NCBI GenBank assembly: GCA_903921135.1
Contig: CAIXOY010000364.1
Span: 1-6,453 of the forward strand
DNA length: 6,453 nt
Reading direction: 5' to 3'
From: an uncultured Gammaproteobacteria bacterium
GTDB lineage: Bacteria > Pseudomonadota > Gammaproteobacteria > Pseudomonadales > UBA5518
Shown one piece after another: positions 1-6,017 of the stretch (within the stretch, counting starts at the first letter, position 1; each line of letters opens with the position of its first letter). Position numbers and translations under genes: made by a program. A model generated the notes under the pieces. The model did not search any database and was not told the DNA's origin. It was given only the letters and a program-made list of their open reading frames with translations.

Positions 1-53
1 AGGCGCTTGAAGACGGCGTCGTTTTTGGGATCGAGAAGTGGGGCGGCGTCCAT
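1..53 (-). CDS. N-terminal fragment of an Rpn-like PD-(D/E)XK nuclease/transposase family protein (runs off left edge)
   Basis: Reading leftward from the ATG at 53-51, the frame gives MDAAPLLDPKNDAVFKR followed by a CT- codon (Leu) cut by the window edge. The string L-L-D-P-K-N-D-x-V-F-K-R-L closely resembles the N-terminus typical of Rpn (recombination-promoting nuclease) / PD-(D/E)XK nuclease family transposases. Those proteins are DNA endonucleases of about 250-330 residues that are often found in many copies per genome. The start at 53 is preferred because GGAAGGA lies 9 nt upstream of it. An in-frame ATG at 101-99 would add 16 residues but has no comparable ribosome binding site. The gene is transcribed divergently from the thiolase. 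The catalytic core lies outside the window, so the assignment rests only on the N-terminal motif and integrity cannot be judged. Confidence 0.68.
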   Translation of the reverse strand, partial: MDAAPLLDPKNDAVFKR

Positions 54-62
54 GCCGGTGAT

Positions 63-69
63 TCCTTCC
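63..69 (-). promoter_or_regulatory. Ribosome binding site of the Rpn-like gene
   Basis: The minus strand reads GGAAGGA here, with 9 nt between its AGGA and the ATG at 53. It supports the start at 53 over the in-frame ATG at 101. Confidence 0.6.
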
Positions 70-200
70 GTGGGTTGTGGCGCGGCGGGTGCCGGATCCA
101 TGGCACAGAGCGATTTCGCCATCCCCGCTGTCTCTTTTGGTCATTGAGCCGCCCACGGCGCGGCGCTTAGCATGCGGCTCTCCTGCCCTCACGACGCCAC

Positions 201-204
201 GGAG
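201..204 (+). promoter_or_regulatory. Ribosome binding site deciding the thiolase start
   Basis: GGAG sits 9 nt before the ATG at 214. The in-frame upstream ATG at 172 has no purine-rich motif at the right distance, and its 14 extra residues do not look like thiolase. Confidence 0.65.
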
Positions 205-213
205 CTTTGGCCC

Positions 214-1425
214 ATGAGCAACGACGCCTTCATTTACGACGCCATCCGCACCCCCCGCGGGCGCGGCAAATCCAGCGGCTCGCTGCACGAGGTGAAACCC
301 GTGACGCTGGTCGCGGGGCTGCTGCGCGAACTCGCCAGCCGCAACAACCTGACAGACACCAGCCTGGTCGACGACGTGGTGCTCGGCTGCGTCACCGCAG
401 TGGGCGACCAGGGCGCCGACATCGCCAAGGCGGCCTCGCTAGCCGCCGGTTGGGACGAGGACGTGGCTGGCGTCACGCTGAACCGCTTCTGCGCCTCGGG
501 CGCCGAGGCCGTGAACATGGCCGCCATGAAAGTGCGCTCCGGCTGGGAACAGCTGGTGGTGGGCGGTGGCGTGGAATCGATGTCGCGCGTGCCCATGGGC
601 AGCGACGGCGGCGCGATGGGCATGGACCCGGAAACCGCGATGAAAACCGGCTTCATGCCGCAGGGCATCGGCGCGGACCTGATCGCCACACTGGACGGGT
701 TCACGCGCGAGCAGGTCGACACCTACGCCGCCAGTTCGCACCGCAAGGCCGCAGCCGCCTGGGCGCGCGGGGCCTTCGCGAAGTCCGTCATTCCGGTGAA
801 GGACCGTAACGGCATCACCATCCTCGACCGCGACGAGACCATCCGCCCCGACAGCACCCCGGAGAGCCTCGCCAAGCTCCCCTCCTCTTTCCAGTTCATG
901 GGCGACCTGGGCTTCGACGGCGTGCCGCGCAACAAGTACCCGCAGGTCGAGCGGATCTCGCACATCCACACCGCGGGCAACTCCTCAGGCATCGTCGACG
1001 GCGCCGCACTGGTGCTGATCGGCTCCGAGTCCGCCGGCAAGCAGCTGGGCTTGAAGCCCCGCGCCCGCGTCGTCGGCACCGCGGTGGTGGGCACGGACCC
1101 CACGATCATGCTGGTGGGCCCGGCACCCGCCACGCGCAAGGCACTCAAGGTCGCGGGTCTCGGCTTCGATGACATCGATCTCTTCGAGGTGAACGAAGCC
1201 TTCGCCTCGGTGGTGATGCACTTCCAGAAAGACACCGGCGTGCCCTGGGAGAAGATCAACGTGAACGGCGGCGCGATCGCCATGGGCCATCCGCTGGGCG
1301 CCACGGGCGCGATGCTGATCGGCGCCGTGCTCGACGAACTCGAGGCCCGCGGTGGCCGCTACGGGGTGGTCACCGCCTGCGTGGGCGGCGGCATGGGCAT
1401 CGCCACCGTCATCGAACGCCTTTGA
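214..1425 (+). CDS. 3-ketoacyl-CoA thiolase / acetyl-CoA C-acyltransferase (FadA/FadI family)
   Basis: This gene encodes a 403-residue cytosolic thiolase that cleaves 3-ketoacyl-CoA with CoA, giving acetyl-CoA and a shortened acyl-CoA (last step of beta-oxidation). The family length is about 390-435. The active site is complete. Nucleophile Cys93 lies in NRFCASG, the NEAF motif is at 327-330, His359 is in GGAIAMGHPLGATGA, and the acid/base Cys389 is in CVGGGMG. HTAGNSSGIVDGAA at the start of the C-terminal half is typical of acyltransferase-type thiolases. The start at 214 gives MSNDAFIYDAIRTPRGRGK, a standard thiolase N-terminus; an in-frame ATG at 172 is less likely. It is first in a three-gene operon, 28 bp before the FadJ-like gene, the same order as E. 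coli fadI-fadJ. Degradative use is inferred from the neighbours; chain-length preference cannot be read from the sequence. It lacks the extra length of E. coli FadI (436 residues). Confidence 0.95.
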   Translation: MSNDAFIYDAIRTPRGRGKSSGSLHEVKPVTLVAGLLRELASRNNLTDTSLVDDVVLGCVTAVGDQGADIAKAASLAAGWDEDVAGVTLNRFCASGAEAVNMAAMKVRSGWEQLVVGGGVESMSRVPMGSDGGAMGMDPETAMKTGFMPQGIGADLIATLDGFTREQVDTYAASSHRKAAAAWARGAFAKSVIPVKDRNGITILDRDETIRPDSTPESLAKLPSSFQFMGDLGFDGVPRNKYPQVERISHIHTAGNSSGIVDGAALVLIGSESAGKQLGLKPRARVVGTAVVGTDPTIMLVGPAPATRKALKVAGLGFDDIDLFEVNEAFASVVMHFQKDTGVPWEKINVNGGAIAMGHPLGATGAMLIGAVLDELEARGGRYGVVTACVGGGMGIATVIERL

Positions 1426-1439
1426 AGAACCGCAGCACC

Positions 1440-1445
1440 GGGAAG
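1440..1445 (+). promoter_or_regulatory. Ribosome binding site deciding the FadJ-like start
   Basis: GGGAAG lies 8 nt before the ATG at 1454. The reading frame stays open upstream to 1352, but that part overlaps the thiolase 3' end and encodes a low-complexity Ala/Trp/Ser/Pro stretch, so 1454 is the better start. Confidence 0.55.
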
Positions 1446-1453
1446 CAGCACAC

Positions 1454-3589
1454 ATGAAAAGCATTCGCTACGAAAAGGACGCGGCCAACATCGTCCACGT
1501 GATCTTCGACAACCCCACGGAATCGGCGAACCTGATGAACGTCGCCTTCCGCGAGGACTTCGCCACGGTGGTGGCACGGCTCCAGGCAGAGCCCGACCTG
1601 GCAGGCGTGATCCTGCGCTCGGCCAAATCCACGTTCTTTGCCGGCGCAGACCTCAAGGAAATGGTGCAAGCACAGGAGCAGACAGCGCAGTTCATGTGGG
1701 ACTTCGCGCAGCCGCTGAAGCAGCAGATGCGCCAGCTCGAAACTCTCGGCAAGCCCGTGGTCGCCGCCATCAACGGCGCGGCGCTCGGCGGTGGCTGGGA
1801 GATCTGCCTCTGCGCGCACCACCGCATCGCTCTCGACAACCCCAAGACCACGCTCGGCCTGCCCGAAGTAACGCTGGGCCTCTTGCCCGGCGGCGGCGGC
1901 GTGGTGCGGATGGTGCGGCTGCTGGGCCTTGAAGCGGCGCTGCCCTTCCTGATGGAAGGCCAGCAGTTCAACCCGTCCAAGGGCATCAAGCTCGGACTGG
2001 TGCAGGAACTCGCAAGTTCGGAAGACGAGATGCTCGAGAAGGCGCGCGCCTGGATCGCCGCGCACCCCGAGTCGAAGCAACCGTGGGACATGCCCGGCTA
2101 CAAGATGCCCGGCGGCACCCCTTCGCACCCGGCAATGGCGCCCAAGCTGATGGTCGTGCCCGCGATGCTCCGCGAGAAAACCAAGGGAGTGATGCCTGCA
2201 CCCGAGGCGATCCTGAGCGCGGCCGTAGAAGGCGCGCAGGTCGACGTGGACGCGGCACTGCGCATCGAGACGCGCTACTTCATCGAGCTCGCGCGCGGCC
2301 CGGTCGCGCGCAACATGATCAACACCTTCTGGTTCCAGCTGAACGACATCAAGGCAGGCGTCGGCCGCCCCGCAGGCGTGCCCAAAGCGAGCTTCGCGAA
2401 AGTGGGCATTCTGGGCGCAGGCATGATGGGCGCGGGCATCGCGTACGTCTGCGCCACGCGCGGCATGCAGGTGGTGCTGAAGGATGTCAGCCAGGAAGCG
2501 GCAGACAAGGGCAAGGCCTACTCCGCGAAGCTCCTTGCGAAGCAACTCGAGCGCGGCAAGCTCACGCAGGAGAAGCACGACGCCACGCTCTCGCGCATCC
2601 TCGCCACAGCGTCTGCCGATGATCTGGCGGGCTGCGAGCTGATCGTGGAAGCGGTGTTCGAAGACCGCGGCCTGAAAGCGAAGGTCACGCAGGAGGCCGA
2701 GGCATGCCTCGCAGACAGCGCGATCTTCGCCTCCAACACCTCCACCCTGCCCATCACGGGCCTTGCGGAGGCAAGCGCGCGCCCCGCGAATTTCATCGGC
2801 CTGCACTTCTTCTCGCCTGCAGACAAGATGCCGCTGGTCGAGATCATCTGCGGCAAGCAGACCAGCCCCGAAACGCTCGCGCGCTCCTATGACTTCGTGC
2901 AGGCCATCGGCAAGACGCCGGTGATCGTGAACGACGCGCGCGGCTTCTTCACCTCGCGCGTCTTCGGCACCTTCTGCAACGAAGGCATCGCAATGCTGAA
3001 CGAGGGCGTGCCCGCGGCCGCGATCGAGAACGGCGCGGCACTCGCCGGCTTTCCGGTGGGCCCGCTCGCCGTGTCGGACGAAGTGAGCCTCGCGCTGATG
3101 GCGAAAATCCGGCTGCAGACCATCAAGGACATGGAAGCAGAGGGCAAGGTCTACGAGGCCCGCAGTTCAGAGGTGGTGGTGGAGTGGATGATGACCCAGG
3201 ACCGCGCCGGCAAGGCCGCGGGCAAGGGTTTCTACGAGTACCCCGAGGGCGGCAAGAAGCATCTGTGGAGCGGGCTCGACGCCCACTTCGGCAAGAACGG
3301 CAGCCTGATCCCCGTGCAGGACATCAAGGACCGCCTGCTCTACGTGCAGGCGCTGGAAACCGCGCGCTGCTGGGACGAGGGCGTGGTGACCACCGCGCGC
3401 GACGCGAACATCGGTTCGATCATGGGCATCGGTTTCCCGCCGTGGACGGGCGGCGTGCTGCAGTTCATCAACAGCACGGGGCTCGCGGCCTTCGTGGCGC
3501 GGTCGCGTGAACTCGCGGCCCGTTACGGCGAGCATTTCCTGCCGCCCGCCTCTTTGGTGGCGCGCGCCGAACGCAACGAGACGTATTGA
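1454..3589 (+). CDS. fadJ: Bifunctional enoyl-CoA hydratase / 3-hydroxyacyl-CoA dehydrogenase (FadJ/FadB type)
   Basis: This 711-residue protein is the multifunctional beta-oxidation enzyme that hydrates 2-enoyl-CoA and oxidises the L-3-hydroxyacyl-CoA with NAD+. The N-terminal crotonase domain (about 1-190) has the oxyanion-hole segment FFAGADLKEM (A63-D66) and NGAALGGGWE. The two catalytic glutamates are Glu116 and Glu138 (GLPE). They are 22 residues apart, as in E. coli FadJ, rather than 20 as in FadB. A helical linker leads to the NAD-binding domain, whose GAGMMG fingerprint is at 321-326. Catalytic His451 (GLHFFSP) and Glu463 form the dehydrogenase dyad. Two C-terminal 3HCDH domains follow: one from about Arg496 (RGFFTSRV), the other ending with GSIMGIGFPPWTGG. 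The length matches E. coli FadJ (714) and no domain is missing. It lies between the thiolase and the acyl-CoA dehydrogenase, so it probably pairs with this thiolase in a FadIJ-like complex (inference). The fadJ symbol reflects family resemblance, not proven orthology. Confidence 0.95.
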   Translation: MKSIRYEKDAANIVHVIFDNPTESANLMNVAFREDFATVVARLQAEPDLAGVILRSAKSTFFAGADLKEMVQAQEQTAQFMWDFAQPLKQQMRQLETLGKPVVAAINGAALGGGWEICLCAHHRIALDNPKTTLGLPEVTLGLLPGGGGVVRMVRLLGLEAALPFLMEGQQFNPSKGIKLGLVQELASSEDEMLEKARAWIAAHPESKQPWDMPGYKMPGGTPSHPAMAPKLMVVPAMLREKTKGVMPAPEAILSAAVEGAQVDVDAALRIETRYFIELARGPVARNMINTFWFQLNDIKAGVGRPAGVPKASFAKVGILGAGMMGAGIAYVCATRGMQVVLKDVSQEAADKGKAYSAKLLAKQLERGKLTQEKHDATLSRILATASADDLAGCELIVEAVFEDRGLKAKVTQEAEACLADSAIFASNTSTLPITGLAEASARPANFIGLHFFSPADKMPLVEIICGKQTSPETLARSYDFVQAIGKTPVIVNDARGFFTSRVFGTFCNEGIAMLNEGVPAAAIENGAALAGFPVGPLAVSDEVSLALMAKIRLQTIKDMEAEGKVYEARSSEVVVEWMMTQDRAGKAAGKGFYEYPEGGKKHLWSGLDAHFGKNGSLIPVQDIKDRLLYVQALETARCWDEGVVTTARDANIGSIMGIGFPPWTGGVLQFINSTGLAAFVARSRELAARYGEHFLPPASLVARAERNETY

Positions 3590-3598
3590 GAAAACGTG

Positions 3599-3616
3599 GC
3601 CCGCAGGACAGCGGGC
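3599..3616 (+). other. Intercistronic hairpin between the hydratase/dehydrogenase and acyl-CoA dehydrogenase genes
   Basis: GCCCGC (3599-3604) and GCGGGC (3611-3616) form a perfect 6-bp GC-only stem around the loop AGGACA. It begins 10 nt after the upstream stop codon and ends 26 nt before the next ATG. There is no T-tract, so it is not a standard intrinsic terminator. An effect on mRNA stability or differential expression is possible but inferred. Confidence 0.4.
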
Positions 3617-3630
3617 AGGCCGTAACGCAC

Positions 3631-3635
3631 AGGAG
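3631..3635 (+). promoter_or_regulatory. Ribosome binding site deciding the acyl-CoA dehydrogenase start
   Basis: AGGAG lies 7 nt before the ATG at 3643. It rules against the upstream in-frame ATG at 3586, which would overlap the previous gene and add 19 residues not typical of the family. Confidence 0.75.
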
Positions 3636-3642
3636 CAAGACG

Positions 3643-4785
3643 ATGATTCCACGCACTCTCTACAGCGAAGAGCACGAGATCTTCCGCGCCAGCGTCCGCA
3701 AGTTCCTCGAGCAGGAATGCGCGCCGCACCACGAGCGCTGGGAGGAAGAAGGCAACGTCGACCGCGAGATCTGGAACAAGGCCGGCGCGCAGGGTTTCCT
3801 CTGCCCCACCGTCGCCGAGGAATACGGCGGCGCGGGCACGGACTTCCTATACAACTGCGTGATCGACGAGGAAATCGCGGGCGCGGGGCTCTCGGGCATC
3901 GGCTGGGGGCTGCACAACGACATCGTCGCGCCGTACATCGTCAATTACGGCAGCGAGCTGCTGAAGAAAAAATACCTGCCGCGCATGGCCACCGGCGAAC
4001 TGGTCAGCGCCATTGCCATGTCCGAGCCCGGCGCGGGCTCCGACCTGCAAGGCATCAAAACCTCGGCCGTGCGCGACGGCGATGACTACGTCATCAATGG
4101 CTCGAAGATCTTCATCACCAACGGCTACCTGTCGGATCTGGTGATCGTGGTCGCCAAGACCGATCCGGCTGCCGGCGCCAAGGGCACGAGCCTCTTGCTG
4201 GTCGAGGCCGGCATGGCGGGCTTCAGCAAGGGCCGCAAGCTGAAGAAAGTGGGCATGAAGGCGCAGGACACCGCCGAGCTCTTCTTCGACAACGTGCGCG
4301 TGCCTGCCGAAAACCTGCTTGGCGAAGAGGGCATGGGGTTCATCTACCTGATGCAGGAACTTCCGCAGGAGCGCTTGTCGGTGGCGGTAAATGCCATCGC
4401 GGCCACGGAGTCTGCGCTGCGCCTCACGGTGGACTACGTGAAAGAGCGCAAGGCCTTCGGCAAGCCGGTGTCGGCCTTCCAGAACACGCAGTTCAAGTTG
4501 GCCGAGATGGACTCCGAGGTGACCGCGATGCGCGTGTTCATCGACCGCTGCATCGAGCTGCACCTGCAGGGGAAGCTCGATATTCCCACCGCGGCGAAGA
4601 CCAAGCTCCTCTCTACCGATCTGCAGTGCAAGGTGATCGACGAGTGCGTGCAGCTGCACGGCGGCTACGGCTACATGTGGGAGTACCCGATTGCACGCGC
4701 CTGGGCCGATTCACGCGTGCAGCGGATTTATGCAGGCACCAACGAGGTGATGAAGGTGATCATTTCGCGGGCCTTGCTGGGGTGA
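3643..4785 (+). CDS. Acyl-CoA dehydrogenase, long-chain (LCAD) type
   Basis: This 380-residue FAD enzyme oxidises acyl-CoA to trans-2-enoyl-CoA, the first beta-oxidation step, passing electrons to electron-transfer flavoprotein. The length is normal for the family (about 380-400). The signatures are AMSEPGAGSD at 125-134 and QLHGGYGYMWEYPIAR from residue 337. The usual catalytic Glu position near the C-terminus, IY(E)GT in medium-chain enzymes, is Ala364 here (IYAGTNE). The base is instead expected at Glu243 in MQELPQERL, the arrangement of long-chain and isovaleryl-CoA dehydrogenases. The segment ELPQERL and the MWEYPIA region look very like mammalian LCAD. The start is fixed by AGGAG at 3631-3635. 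It is third in the operon after the thiolase and FadJ-like genes, which supports fatty-acid degradation. No ETF gene is nearby, so electron transfer must rely on genes elsewhere. A branched-chain substrate cannot be excluded from sequence alone. Confidence 0.94.
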   Translation: MIPRTLYSEEHEIFRASVRKFLEQECAPHHERWEEEGNVDREIWNKAGAQGFLCPTVAEEYGGAGTDFLYNCVIDEEIAGAGLSGIGWGLHNDIVAPYIVNYGSELLKKKYLPRMATGELVSAIAMSEPGAGSDLQGIKTSAVRDGDDYVINGSKIFITNGYLSDLVIVVAKTDPAAGAKGTSLLLVEAGMAGFSKGRKLKKVGMKAQDTAELFFDNVRVPAENLLGEEGMGFIYLMQELPQERLSVAVNAIAATESALRLTVDYVKERKAFGKPVSAFQNTQFKLAEMDSEVTAMRVFIDRCIELHLQGKLDIPTAAKTKLLSTDLQCKVIDECVQLHGGYGYMWEYPIARAWADSRVQRIYAGTNEVMKVIISRALLG

Positions 4786-4811
4786 GTGGCTGCTGACGGG
4801 GTGGTGTGGGA

Positions 4812-4826
4812 GGGGGCCATGCCCCC
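4812..4826. terminator. GC-rich hairpin in the convergent spacer, possible bidirectional transcription end
   Basis: GGGGGC (4812-4817) and GCCCCC (4821-4826) form a 6-bp stem with the loop CAT. It lies between two convergent genes, 26 bp after the acyl-CoA dehydrogenase stop and 16 bp beyond the stop of the opposing gene. Neither strand has a following T-run, so a terminator role is inferred from position and stem strength only. Confidence 0.35.
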
Positions 4827-4842
4827 GACAGCTGCCCGGAAC

Positions 4843-5325
4843 TCAGGACAACTTCGCTCCGCCCCCTGGCCCCATCGCCTGCTGCAGGATCTCTAGCCGG
4901 TCCACGCCGTGGTTCAGGAACTCCTCGCCGTAGAGCCGCCGGTAAGGCTCGGCTTTTTCAGCCACCTCCTCCGGGTCGAGGCGCTTGAAGGCTTTCTCGC
5001 CCACTTGGCGGATCAGGTCGCGCTCCACCAGGCGATCGTTCAGCTGGTCCCAGAAGCTGTCGTTCTCGAACTGCTCGATGAACTGCACGGCGTCGCTCAG
5101 CTCGTCGTACTCACGGGTGAGCCAGTAGCGCTGCTCCCCGGCATCGAATTCCACCAACTCGCCGCAACCGAACTCATCGGCCAGCGCCAGCACCTTCTGC
5201 TCGAGCGCCCGCAGCGGCGTGCCCTCGGGCGGCTCATCGGGGCTGTAGGCGTGCAGTACCCAGTCGGCGATCTCGAGCACGGTGAGCAGCGACTGGTAAT
5301 CGCGGCGGCTCAGGTCGATCTTCAT
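4843..5325 (-). CDS. Conserved hypothetical acidic protein, function unknown
   Basis: This gene encodes a 160-residue soluble protein with no signal peptide or membrane segment. It is strongly acidic, with about 35 Asp/Glu against 18 Lys/Arg. It looks mostly helical and has a central aromatic and acidic stretch, with TREYDELSD at 70-78 and FWDQLNDRLVERDL at 91-104. The C-terminus ends in a Gly-rich tail (GPGGGAKLS). From memory it resembles a widespread family of small uncharacterised bacterial proteins that start with an MxIxLSxxxYxxLL pattern, but I cannot attach a domain name or function. The ATG follows the GST stop codon by one base (TGA-G-ATG), and its ribosome binding site (AAAGG, minus strand 5339-5335) lies inside the GST coding end. 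The two genes are therefore very probably co-transcribed and translationally coupled. The reading frame is intact. Confidence 0.85.
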   Translation of the reverse strand: MKIDLSRRDYQSLLTVLEIADWVLHAYSPDEPPEGTPLRALEQKVLALADEFGCGELVEFDAGEQRYWLTREYDELSDAVQFIEQFENDSFWDQLNDRLVERDLIRQVGEKAFKRLDPEEVAEKAEPYRRLYGEEFLNHGVDRLEILQQAMGPGGGAKLS

Positions 5326-5326
5326 C

Positions 5327-5959
5327 TCAACCCGCCTTTGCGGAGGGACGCGCCGACACGGCCGCGTACCAGCGCAGGATGTTCGTGCACTCGGCCGGGA
5401 TGCTCTTGCGGATCCAGCGCGCGAAGTCGCAGGTGCAGAGCGCGTCGATGTCGGCCATGGTGTAGCTGTTGCCCACCACGAAATCCCGGCCCGCCAGGCG
5501 CGCGTCCAGCGTGCTCCAGAAAAGCTCCAGACGCTTCAGCCCCCGCTCCACCAGCACCGGCTCCTGCGCCAGCGCGAGCGGCCCGGGCACACTGCGGTTG
5601 GCGAAATTGGGGTTGCTGTTGCGGAAGGCCTCGGCCACCGCCATCAGGCCCTCGTTGAAGATGCGGGTGCTCCACTCGCGGATCTCGCCCTTCTCGAGCG
5701 CGCTGCTGCCGAGGAGCGGCCGCTCGGGGTGCAGTGCTTCGAGGTAATCGCAGATCGCCACCACCTGCGTGAGCACCGTGCCGTCGTCTGCCACCAGCAC
5801 CGGCACCGTGCTCATGGGGTTCAGCGCCACGAAGGCGGGAGCGAACTGCCCGCCGTTCATGAGGTCGATCGGCTCGAAAGGCATTTCGATGCCTTTCTCG
5901 GCCATGAAAATGTGGAGACGACGGGGATTGGGTGCAGCCGGGTAGCTGTAGAGCTTCAT
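5327..5959 (-). CDS. Glutathione S-transferase family protein
   Basis: This 210-residue cytosolic GST-fold protein is predicted to conjugate glutathione to electrophiles or use it in a related reaction; the substrate is unknown. The N-terminal thioredoxin-like domain (about 1-80) opens with MKLYSYPAAPNPRRL and carries the cis-Pro loop MSTVPVL (Pro53). The segment normally reading E-S-x-A-I, which contacts the glutathione gamma-glutamyl group, here reads Q65-V-V-A-I69, so the conserved Ser is Val. The all-helical C-terminal domain (about 88-205) has the N-capping motif T167-M-A-D170. The length is normal (200-220). AGGA lies 9 nt upstream of the ATG at 5959. The gene is 58 bp downstream of the acyl-CoA synthetase and 1 bp upstream of the acidic hypothetical gene, so the three probably form one operon. 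Whether it still binds glutathione well is uncertain. Confidence 0.9.
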   Translation of the reverse strand: MKLYSYPAAPNPRRLHIFMAEKGIEMPFEPIDLMNGGQFAPAFVALNPMSTVPVLVADDGTVLTQVVAICDYLEALHPERPLLGSSALEKGEIREWSTRIFNEGLMAVAEAFRNSNPNFANRSVPGPLALAQEPVLVERGLKRLELFWSTLDARLAGRDFVVGNSYTMADIDALCTCDFARWIRKSIPAECTNILRWYAAVSARPSAKAG

Positions 5960-6017
5960 GCACGAACGTCCTGGAGAGCGGGAAGTGCGCGCAATCTGGC
6001 AGCGGGGGAACGGAGCG

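Larger units (their letters stand above)
54..213. promoter_or_regulatory. Divergent intergenic region, presumed promoters of the Rpn-like gene and the beta-oxidation operon
   Basis: This 160-bp stretch separates two divergently transcribed genes, so it should carry the promoter of the plus-strand operon and one for the minus-strand gene. I see no convincing sigma-70 pair. The best plus-strand candidate is TTGAGC (144-149), 17 nt before TTAGCA (167-172), and its -10 half matches poorly. I see no GAAAC-N4-GTTTC PsrA-type operator and no other strong inverted repeat that would name a fatty-acid regulator. The promoter role is inferred from gene orientation only. Confidence 0.45.

Noticed and set aside
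110..119. Small inverted repeat GCGA-TT-TCGC in the divergent region
   Set aside because: The 4-bp arms are expected by chance in GC-rich DNA and do not match a fatty-acid regulator operator that I know.
144..172. TTGAGC-N17-TTAGCA as a sigma-70 promoter for the operon
   Set aside because: The spacing is right and the -35 half is partial, but the -10 half matches the consensus at only one of six positions, so it is not called as a promoter.
439..1464. Open minus-strand frames (439-969, 985-1464) opposite the thiolase
   Set aside because: They are codon-bias artefacts with no family resemblance, antisense to an intact thiolase carrying all catalytic residues.
1409..2806. A 465-codon open frame on the minus strand opposite the hydratase/dehydrogenase gene
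   Set aside because: It is a shadow of a GC-rich coding strand: its translation is a low-information mix rich in Arg, His, Ala and Leu, with no recognisable domain, while the plus strand encodes a complete FadJ-type enzyme.
3847..4659. A 270-codon minus-strand frame opposite the acyl-CoA dehydrogenase
   Set aside because: It has the same His/Arg/Leu-rich shadow composition and no plausible ribosome binding site or domain; the plus-strand gene is complete.
1..4990. A 12-base direct repeat, AGGCGCTTGAAG, at 1-12 and 4979-4990
   Set aside because: Both copies encode the same short peptide Phe-Lys-Arg-Leu in unrelated minus-strand genes; this is chance codon sharing, not a mobile-element repeat.
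4909..5658. A 249-codon plus-strand frame spanning the hypothetical and GST genes
   Set aside because: It crosses two well-supported minus-strand genes and turns into a Pro/Arg/Cys/Ala-rich low-complexity translation.
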